Assembly (NCBI GenBank): GCA_032622095.1
Contig: CP136064.1
Span: 137,659,954-137,723,953, forward strand
DNA: 64,000 nucleotides
Source of the DNA: Siphonodentalium dalli
Taxonomy: Eukaryota; Mollusca; Scaphopoda; Gadilida; Siphonodentaliidae
Reading direction: 5' to 3'
Shown: positions 54,964-64,000 of the stretch, piece after piece
How the letters are laid out: every line of letters begins with the position of its first letter
How positions within the stretch are numbered: the stretch's first letter is position 1
Position numbers and translations under genes: made by a program
Notes under the pieces: model-generated
What the model was told of the DNA's origin: nothing
The model's database searches: none
Seen by the model: only the letters and a program-made list of their open reading frames with translations

Positions 54964-57309
54964 GGAAACAAAATTGACTGAATGCCGACAGATATCGGAT
55001 AATTCCTGTAAGAAAATGTTCACTAAACTTACTAATTATCGCACGCTAATGAGTCCCAGTAAACATGGAAACTAAAATGTGTGTTCCTCTTCCAATATTC
55101 TGCTGATAATGTTATTATTTCGTCGAAAGTTTATCAATTTTACGATTCATTATCGGCCATGTTTTGCTCTGTCCTTGACATAGTTTGGGGAAAAACCAAC
55201 TCAATCGATTGATCGATATTAAACGGAAGTGAAATGGGGCGAGTTGCATTCGGCCCAAGTCGTCACAGTTTCTGTTCGGACAGTGGGTATGTTTCGGCCC
55301 GTTATTTGAGAACATATAGTTCCTTGCTTCAACCGTCTTTGAACAACGAAAATGTTTTTAAAATCAATATTTAACAATTAATTGTATAATTATAAGGAAT
55401 AATCTCGGTTTCCCAATGTAATTACACAGTCTAAAGGCATATGCCGAATCACAAACAGTTATAAATCGCTTATTCCTTAAAGAAGTGTTCGACATTCTTC
55501 GTTGTAGCGACTCGTCGTGATTTTATCTTTTCGTTGAAATGTTAAAGCCCAACTATTAACATGCAATTTACGATGTTGAACATCTGAACATCCAAGTGTA
55601 GCCATCCATAACACAGAATATATGCTCCTGTCGATTATTTGGAATCTTAAAAACAGCATGGTTGTTTGCGCTCCAATGTACACCTAATAATATTCGCATT
55701 TTATTTTGTCCCAATAACAAAATAGGTCGATAAATACACAAACTACATGTACCTTTCAACGAACATTATATGTCACAAGAAGGCGCATTGAAATAATAAA
55801 ATACACCTTCGAGCACAGTGTACTGGTCCGGTATATAACGGTTCCATTTTTATTCATCAAGATGATGGAATCGGAAACGGAATGTCCGGAAAAGGTATAT
55901 AGCGTCATTTTAACATGAAACAAATAACAGATTTTAACAGCGCTATTTGTTCGGAAATATTCCGCGTTGTTGTGTTTGGGATGACGCTTATCAAATTATA
56001 TATCTGCTTGTATGGATCTAAAATGCTACGATACTTGATCCCTAATCAAGTTATTATTTTGGCATGTTAAGTCTGGTTTTCTGGTGTTTGTATTCGTTAT
56101 ATTAATAACACATGTAGAGTAGTGCATGCTACGTATGATTTCCAACTTGATTTCCCGAACATGGAACGATAAAGACCATTTCTTGTTTGCCTGGTCCTCA
56201 CGTGGTAGAAATAAAGAGCCTTAATTTCAATTATGTGCGAAAACTGAATACAGCTTGTAAATATCTCTGACATTGTCAAATATATGTACTGTTTAGAGCA
56301 TGTCAGATAGTATTTCAATATGACGTGCATTTATCAACATATCGTATAATAATATCATTTTCAATCTTTTGTAAAATTAACACCGTTATAACATTCGCCA
56401 GGTTACCCTGAGTCGCCATCCATTTTTTTGTTTATAAATCTGTATTTGTAGTAAACATCATATTCAAATTTCCACAGGGTCCATGTACATGTACATAGAT
56501 TATCGATGTCAATTAAAGTAATTTGTGTGTGCAGATATGCAACTACGTGTTGTACAATCTCGTTAATATTTATCTGCATGTATATCGCTACATGTATCTG
56601 TCTAAATTGGATGTTGCGTGGTTCGGGGTGATTCCGTCTCCATGTTACATGTACATATTAATAATACGTATTAATAGAAAATTATTCACTGTGCACACGC
56701 GGTGTGTCACTTTTGTCGCCAAGGAAACCTAGAAAACTGACTGGGAACATTGTCACGATCAATAGAAGTTTTAACAACGCTCAAAACAATTATCGATATT
56801 TAGTTGAGACAAATATAATTGCGCCTGAATTATAAAACGAAATAGAACTGCAATAGTTTTGTGTTAGCCAGACTTGACACGAAATCGACATTATTTGCAT
56901 GAGCAGGCGTGGCGAAAATCCACACAATCATCCGTAAGCAACACGTCACAAAAGCTCATAATTAACAAGAAATTCAATTAATTGAGGAAAAACACCCACT
57001 GTCCTGAGTGGTATTGATAATCTATTGGAGGCCAATGGTGGGTCATCAGGAATGACAGTATAAATGTCAATTCAAATAAAGAATGAATATATTTACCCCA
57101 GTAGATGCTGCCCCGTTAAGTGACTCTCTGGCGAACACAGTGTGATACTATAATAGTGGCATTATACTCAATGCATCAATCTGCAAATACCATGAATATC
57201 GGTCATGTTGACATATGCCCTTTTATATAACTTTTACGTAGCTTATTTCTCTGAGTAGCTAACATATTACCCTGAAACTTTTATATTTATATCATCACAA
57301 ACGATCTTC
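54964..57309. other. No gene recognised
   Basis: AT-rich, non-coding. 56968-57026 is the inverted counterpart of 5565-5636. ACATGTACATGT simple sequence occurs near 56482-56494. No coding signal supported. Confidence 0.45.
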
Positions 57310-58262
57310 GTCGGGCTTTTTAAAGTATTTAATGAGTTGGTTAAAGAATACAACACAAAACTGTTCTGTGCGTTTGTAGATCTGTCGAAAGCGTTTGATA
57401 GTGTTTGGCGAAATGGACTTGGGATGAAGCTATTTAACATTGGAATTAAGGGTCGAATTCTGAATGTTATAATCAACATGCACAGTGATATCAAATCTTG
57501 TGTTTTCTCTGACAATGCGTTTTCTACCCTATTTCCTTGCGAAACAGGTGTACGACAGGGTGATGATCTATCTCCTGTTCTCTTCTCGTTGTATACCAAT
57601 GACCCTACTTGCAGACAAGTACTGAAAATGGATTATATATCTCAGACTTAAACCTAAATCTAAGTTTTGGATGTATCAGGTTATTTTGTCTCTTGTACGC
57701 AGATGATACGACCCTCCTATCGTTGAGTGCATCCAATTTACGACATATGCTTAACTACTATTCATCTTATTGTAATCATTCGAAACTTTCTATTAATAGC
57801 AGTAAAAGTAACGTAGTAATATTTGGCCATGATAAAGACGCAGATCCACAGTTATATGACTTTATTCTTAACAATAGACCAATTGCAGTAGCCGATGAAT
57901 ATAAATATCTCGGAATTGTATTCTCTCGCGATGGTTCATTCACAACCGAGAAAAAAATGCGTTGTGATCAAGCAAAACGTTCAATGATCGGATTAATTTG
58001 TAAAATGCGGAAATTGAACCTTTCAATTTCATGTGTCTTGGATCTTTACGAGAAAACAGTTGTTCCTATTTTGTTATATGGTTCTGAAGTATGGGGTGTG
58101 GGAAATATTGCTATTATAAATACTACTGAATTATGGTTTCTGAAGTTTATACTCAATTTGAAGACCACAACACCATCAGTAATGGTCTACGGTGAAACTG
58201 GATTGTTTCCCATACAGACACGAATCAAGCAACGAATTATCAATTTTGGTCCAAACAGATGA
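57310..58262 (+). pseudogene. LINE reverse transcriptase, frameshifted
   Basis: The first frame (57337-57651) has FCAFVDLSKAFDSVWRNGL and TGVRQGDDLSPVLFSLYTND. A frameshift near 57600-57615 moves to the second frame (57609-58262) with LLYADDTTLLS (catalytic YADD), KLSINSSKSNVVIFG, YKYLGIVFSRDGSF and PILLYGSEVWG. The fingers and all upstream domains are missing. The frame breaks near 58260. Confidence 0.9.
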
Positions 58263-58299
58263 TGGGTAAACAAACAAAGATAAGTTTTATGTTTTATTG

Positions 58300-58805
58300 T
58301 AGCCTATATAGTAGTAAAAGCCGTACAAGTAATCAAAGGCGTGGGCGCATGGACTGGATAACCAGGGTTAAAAAATATTTTTAATGATTTAGGAATGGGA
58401 TCAATTTTCTTCTCACAATATGTCAACCTAAACTGGTTAAACAGCACAGTAAAGCAGAGAACGCGTGATATTTATCTTCAGGAATGGTATGGCGCATTCC
58501 GTTTTTATCGATTAATTAAAGAGCATCACACACAAGAACACTATCTTACATACTTGAAAACACGAGAAGTCGTAGCTTTAATACGTTTCAGACACGAAAT
58601 CATAGGTTACCGATTGAAGTCGGAGATTGGAAGGGAATGGACCTAGACAAAAGGCAATGTAATTTATGTAACAGATCTGAATATCATTTGTTATTGACTT
58701 GCCAAAAATTATCACACATACGTCAAAAGTTCATAGCTAGATATTACTACACAAACCCGACCTTGGAAAAAATGCGACAACTTGTGTCCATCCAGAACAA
58801 GTAAG
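58300..58805 (+). pseudogene. LINE C-terminal domain, frameshifted
   Basis: Frame 58395-58646 has VVALIRFRHEIIGYRLKSEI. A one-position shift near 58630 gives CNLC..SEYHLLLTC (58655-58700), the Cx2C/H/C knuckle, ending at a stop near 58804. Confidence 0.85.
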
Positions 58806-59699
58806 TAGTGCGAAATATCTGTAGATTTTTGATAGAGGCGAAATATTTCTTATATATATAGAATGATAGGATTACTTTATACTTGCAGATACATCCCCAT
58901 GAATGTCATTTATACGTATATCTCCACACATATGCCCCTCTCACCCCCCCCCCCCCAGTTTACAGAGCAGCATGGCTAGTGGGCCACTGAGTCAGGTTGA
59001 CCCACTAGAGGCGAACCAACCATGCACTTCATATGGTTGGTATCGCAGTAGCTCCTCCTGCACCCCCTTAAATCGGGAGTATAGTAGGTACACACGGAGC
59101 GCAAAATCACACTGACCTGGGTGTAACCCAGATACCCGACACTCCTGGTGCGAAAGTATCGATATGCATGTTAACTATATGCTATTTAACTCGAATATCT
59201 ACATACCTTTCATGGATGTGTGGACCGGTCGTCGGTGGCGGATGAGGCCCGGGACTCCGCATGTACTGGACTATTGTCCATGCATGGGTAGGTCCGGGAT
59301 ATCGACCGACGCCGACGCCATGTTTCGCACATCTGTGGGGAATGCTAGTAATCAGCGCTATATACATAACTTATACATATTAATCCATATTATTTAATAT
59401 ATTCTATTCATTTATATCTATTATACCGTTTATACTCGAAGTCGAGATATATTTTGTCCCCAAGGACCGACGCATGCAATTGTTTATATTTGGACCGACC
59501 CCCACCTTTATTATGTTGTTCTATAAGTGCATATACATGTCACAATTATCCTTCAATGTTCGTTGTAATGATTGAAATGATTCAATGATTGTTTAGTTAA
59601 ATGTGAACCAGGGTCGGTCTGTCTATATATGCACTTTCTTTATGTCATACAATGCATGATTGATAAGAAATAAAATATTGATTGATTGACTGAAGGAGG
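58806..59699. other. Non-coding; poly-C and GC-balanced stretch
   Basis: Poly-C runs near 58935-58958. 59000-59350 is more GC-rich than its surroundings, but its reading frames have no recognised domain. 59610-59700 resembles a LINE or SINE tail (AATAAAATATTGATTGATTG) but cannot be assigned. Confidence 0.4.
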
Positions 59700-62085
59700 T
59701 GGTAAAGCTCGAGATTGCATGCTTGTTTGTGACTTGTGAGCTGATACTCTCATGTGCCTAATCACTGTGACGGCCAATAATAGTGATAGTGGGGATTTGA
59801 GGCTGAAATTAATAATAGTGATAGCAATTTAACTCTATATACTGTATGTATCTATGCCAAATAATTTAATGATCGTTGAATTTTTTTTCCAAAAATAATA
59901 ATCATGCAGCACATGCTGACAATATTGTAAGCATCTGAGAGTATATTAACATTTAATTAATTGCCCGGGATAAATTACATGAGTGAAAGGGACGGAAAGC
60001 AAAATCAATCACAAAGTCACTTAAATCATGCACTTTTAAGTGTGGACCTTCACGCAATCACGTACATTGAAATACATTATTAACTTATTAAGGAACAGGT
60101 ATTTTATAATTTATTACCTGTACTGTGTTTTTTTCATTGTTACAAACATCCCTTTCGCAACAGCAAAAAGTGCCCATGGTTTGTACTGGTGGAATATATA
60201 TAATCTTGAAGGGCATATGTACTAGCTAGAATAGAGATTCATGGCATGATCTAAGAAAATGCTACCAGATTAACAAATTATATGACCATCTGGGATTGCC
60301 TCATGAGTCATGTAGAAGGTCATGACAGTTCCACCAGCTTGGCATCGAACTTATTATGTATAGGATAACCGATGATTCCAATGTGTCAATTCGACAATAG
60401 AACGTACGCAAGGCTACATCTAATAATGGTTTCACAAATAGCCATTATAGTTGTTAGCCCTGCTGACCGAGCTCCCGCTTAAAGGTAGTCAATCCGATCA
60501 TACGCTCCTAATTTACTAATTCTTTGGCTTCGCAGGGCTTCGAGGTTAACAAATATTTGATTCTAGTCAAGGAACCCACCCATCAAAGCTCAGAGTGATC
60601 AAATATCGATTTTTGTTATTACTCGAGATAAGTAATAATACGTGGCTCAGAAACACGTGATCAAACTGAAGATCTCGTACAAAATTGCGGATGAAGATGG
60701 ATAACTCTAAAATCGAGTGGTTATACGGCAAAATGTGTTGATACTTAAGTCTTAAGTGATAATACGGCCTATTTTTGTTGATAAATAAAAAGTTTTGGGA
60801 AATTTGAAACCAATTGACAGTGGTTAGCATTAATTATTTCGTCGCAATAAATCTATTCTAATAACTAAAGCGTATTTTGAAGAAATGTTGTTGTTGTTGT
60901 ATCTTGTTGATATAGGACTGTCTGATCGGATTGAGTACCTTTAATGCTTAAAGTTTAAACTGAGAACACAGTGTTAGAATCATGATATAATTTATAATTG
61001 AGAATGGTAAAACAAATCACCGTTAATGGCATTATTAATAGTTAATCACGTTTAACTTGATCTGTCCATCACAGGAAACATAATTCAGACCGTAGATGGA
61101 AAGTTGGAAATTGTTCAAACATATCCTCTCACTACACTCAGTCACTCTGCTGTCTCTGCAGTGTGCCGAGAGCGAATGGGAGATGTTCTTCTTTTTCTTC
61201 ACTGACCAATTTTATGGACTCACTTAATCCACAGTGCACTAGGCTTCACATGTTTGTCACATTTGTGTGTAGTCTGTATATGGCCAGAATTGTATTCTGA
61301 CCCGAGTCACTGTGATTGTGGCTGAGCCTGAAGTCGGTGATAACTAAATCACTAAATGAGTAAATCAGTGAGTCAGCTTTTAAATGTCCATTTCCTGATT
61401 TCCTTGACCTGACATGCAGTGACAGCTATTAAATTTGGTGAAGTAGAAGGCAAAATTTGCCACTTGCAACACCAACCAGTCCAAGTGAAAAAGACTTAAC
61501 ATTTAACAGAACAAGTCAAATCACCGTGAGTGGGGACCACAGACCATTGACCTTCATTTTCATATTTTTTCAGTCACAGATTCATTTTCACATTTGTTCA
61601 GTCACAGACTCATAACTAATCTGTTTCTTTTCAAACTGACTGAGTTTCAATTTCACTGTTCAACTTCAGAAGTCTGGAATGGTGGCTTCACACACAATGT
61701 ATGCCCAATCGAGTGGCTTATACCCATAAAATTCAGTACGAGAACCACAACTGAAATTCGAATGGCGAGTGCCAATAACTAATTCCACTGGTCTGGTGGA
61801 CGCCATTTTCTGACGACAATTACGTAATCATTTGCAGCGTTGACCTAACTGAAACGGTACGGAATCTGACGAGGTTTGCCGAATGCTATGCGCATAGGTC
61901 AACTAAATCCACATTAATCATTTAATTTTGAATAAGGTTGATTTTGTTTTTCAAATTTAATATTGTTGTTGTGGGGATGCTGATCGAAGAAGTAAAATAA
62001 ATTCGTGTTATTAATTTGTCAATTCATTTTACAATGGCGGCCGCCACTGTGGCCCATAGGTCCGAATCGCCCGGATGTAAAAACT
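59700..62085 (+). mobile_element. Family A element, copy 2
   Basis: Inverted counterpart of 47675-51130. It begins near CTCGAGATTGCATGCTTGTT and ends at TCGCCCGGATGTAAAAACTA, next to family B. It holds one nested TTAA MITE (60483-60940). Word-rich zone 61200-61700 (TGAGTC/CAGTCAC). No ORF of note, so non-autonomous. Confidence 0.8.
60483..60940 (-). mobile_element. Family D MITE with TTAA target duplication, copy 3
   Basis: Ends AGGTAGTCAATCCGATCA and TGATCGGATTGAGTACCT (TIR ~18 bp, one mismatch), flanked by TTAA at 60479-60482 and 60941-60944. Family A copy 1 shows the uninterrupted GCATTAAGCGGG at 50521-50532, so excision of the element plus one TTAA restores the ancestral site. 458 bp, no transposase. 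Confidence 0.9.
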
Positions 62086-62091
62086 ATTTTT

Positions 62092-63200
62092 CACCCACTG
62101 ACCGACGCACGAAGCGCGTCCAGTGGGTGTCTATAATCGTAGGACTTGTGCGTTTCTGCTGAATTGAACTAGTGCCTATGCGTTTCTGCTGAGCTGTACT
62201 GACGTTTGATCACAAAATAAAATTATAATCATTATCAAAGCACATGTTTGGATAACACCGCCATAAACAGTGACATATTATGACGTTGACCTCGTATCGT
62301 CAATAAAATTAGAGTTATAACTTATAAAACTAAGAATTACTGCTAAAGTATTTCTACCAATTGGGTAACTAGATTCGTGTTGAGCTGGAACTTGAGAAAT
62401 TTCAATTTCAACCAATTGAAATGCCGTTGAAAACCGAAGGGTTAAGCGATTATCGCAATAGGATATGGGAACACCGTGTGCGTAACGTAACTATCACAAG
62501 TATAACGTACTCTGATAACAACTTATCGCCAAATTCATGTTTCAAACAGTTTAAACATGTCACCTTAAAATTCGGCTTCTTTTATTTTATTTTTATGAAA
62601 ATGAATAATAAATATGGTGATAAATATGTATAATATGTATATAACGACAAATAGAGTAAAATTAGCCATTTTCCCGTGAAACTTAGGATAGGCAAGCCAG
62701 GTACAAAAATTGGTGAAATATGAGTACGAACGTCAAAGTGTTCCCCTGTCGTATTGCGATAATTGCCAACCGTCACTGCGAAGCGAAGACTCCAATGGCG
62801 ATTATTAATTCATTCATTTCGGCTGTTCAGTCTTCTAAGCTATTATACTTTCTTGGATATCTTGGAAGGTGTTTTGGGAGGATTGTTCTGATATATAAAT
62901 GTTGGATTAACCTTCCAAAAAGATGAGTTGACGCCTGCATTTCTTGGCATGAATATTAAGTTAATGAGCGCTCGTCTGCAACTTGCAAGTACAGTCATTG
63001 CCGAATCGGCGTGTTTTTGTGAAAATGTCACCAACATTTCTCCACTCGATTCTCTTAAAATGCGCCCTAATCGGTCAAATTCTTTTGATAATTCTATCTA
63101 AATACATCTTAGCTACTATTCGGATCTGCTGTCCTGGTCGAAAAAGGTTTAGTTTGACCAAAACGACTACTAGTATTGACAAAAGTTTGTTTACAAAATG
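62092..63200. repeat. Family B dispersed repeat, copy 2
   Basis: Same hairpin start (62092-62129, with one change in the stem: GACGCAC), then ~330 bp close to 1427-1730. 62968-63180 then matches 1985-2170. The middle (62430-62810) is not in copy 1. It abuts the end of family A with only ~6 bp between. Confidence 0.75.
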
Positions 63201-63228
63201 ACTCGATGACCCGTCCACGGGAATACAG

Positions 63229-63306
63229 GAGAAGTCGGCCCCGCGCGAAGTCGGCCCCATACGAAGACGGCCCCACGCGAAGTCGGCCCCAGAGAAGTCG
63301 GCCCCA
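63229..63306. repeat. Minisatellite, 5 copies of 16 bp
   Basis: GAAGTCGGCCCC plus a 4-base variable spacer (GCGC, ATAC, ACGC, AGA) repeated five times; GC-rich against an AT-rich background. Confidence 0.92.
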
Positions 63307-63540
63307 ATATACAACGGAACAATTGTTTTAAATCATTCTTTATTTAGTGTGGAAAGAAAATCGTCCGAGGCCCAATTTATTTTTAAAACTTTGGCCTCTA
63401 AGGCGAAAAGTTTGGCAACGAAATTTTTACATCATGGAACATTAAAACTCGGGTTTTTGACATCTTGATATGAAATATGAAACTGGTAATAGTAATAATG
63501 ACAATATAATAATAACAAATCAAACAACATCGTCGTCGCT

Positions 63541-64000
63541 AGATTTAGATTAGATTTATTTTTGATAGTTCAGGTTATACATGTGTACATGAATACATAT
63601 TAGGCTCTTAAGTCTGAAATTAAATGGTACAACACCGAGCTGTCAGATACATCTTTAATATCTACAACTACCCAAGCAGACCCACAAACACGGAGATACT
63701 ATTTACCGAGAACAACCGAGGACAACCGAGAACAAGTCTAAAATTATTGATTAACAAACATGCTAAGCATTCTCAAATGGCCTACTCTCAGCACAAACAA
63801 GATACTTTTCCTCTCTTATTCTCTTCCATAAAATCCGATATAACCATGTAAATATATATAACCATGTAAAGTTCATTTTGTTATTACAACTAAGAAAACA
63901 TTGCGGACTTGACAATTAACCTACACAAACACTACACTGAATTAATCAAATTAATTTGGTGACATCACAATTAGACAACATAAACACTATCTCAATATAA
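63541..64000. mobile_element. Possible LINE 3' end, partial at window edge
   Basis: TAGATTTAGATTAGATTTAT at 63541-63560 resembles, reverse-complemented, the short-repeat tail at 16557-16580. A plus-strand frame at 63624-63851 begins VQHRAVRYIFNIYN, which is like an RT C-terminal block. These two clues point to opposite strands, so the call is weak. Confidence 0.3.

Larger units (their letters stand above)
57310..58805 (+). mobile_element. 5'-truncated LINE, plus strand
   Basis: Begins inside the RT palm and runs through connection and C-terminal domains, ending after a stop near 58804. Same broad group as the minus-strand LINE at 16557-19131 but a different lineage (YADD here, FADD there). 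At least three frameshifts. No clear tail or target duplication. Confidence 0.85.

Overview
This window is non-coding, repeat-dominated eukaryotic DNA, probably from a marine invertebrate and most likely a mollusc or a related lophotrochozoan. The sequence is AT-rich and has no operons or bacterial gene spacing. It carries decayed non-LTR retrotransposons, a tRNA-headed SINE, an LTR retrotransposon, several families of short DNA transposons (hAT-like, Tc1/mariner-like, TTAA-target), a Helitron-type end, satellites, and scattered ACATGTACATGT-type simple sequence. The taxonomic guess is inference from repeat style only. No intact host gene was recognised. The two best non-TE-like coding traces are a GC-rich candidate exon (5638-5835) and a frameshifted BEN-domain pseudogene (35962-36838).

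Layout. 1-7.6 kb: family B repeat with a terminal hairpin, small tandem arrays, a LINE tail inserted in an older tandem repeat, the candidate exon. 7.6-16.5 kb: a family of TIR elements (one copy interrupted by a hAT-like element with its 8-bp target duplication, the other uninterrupted), a tandem/inverted repeat complex, a second hAT-like element, a LINE C-terminus. 16.5-19.7 kb: a 5'-truncated, frameshifted LINE on the minus strand followed by a tRNA-derived SINE. 20.5-29.4 kb: an LTR retrotransposon with 214-bp LTRs, PBS and polypurine tract but no recognisable pol, carrying a nested 2.9-kb fold-back element flanked by a 10-bp direct repeat. 29.8-34.1 kb: Helitron-like repeats, then a satellite of about 16 copies of a ~160-bp unit. 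34.8-38.4 kb: a TA-flanked palindromic element, the BEN pseudogene, and two more snap-back elements. 39.7-46 kb: a half copy of the fold-back element, a LINE tail, a Helitron-like element, a 129-bp palindromic MITE. 47.6-64 kb: two opposite copies of a ~2.4-kb family A element (one interrupted by a TTAA-target MITE whose empty site is seen in the other copy), a clustered 14-mer, a minisatellite, a plus-strand LINE with YADD, and a second family B copy.

How it works together: this is a record of nested insertion rather than a functional pathway. In several places the window holds both filled and empty versions of the same site, so target duplications and insertion order can be read directly. 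All boundaries were found by eye; percent identities were not computed.
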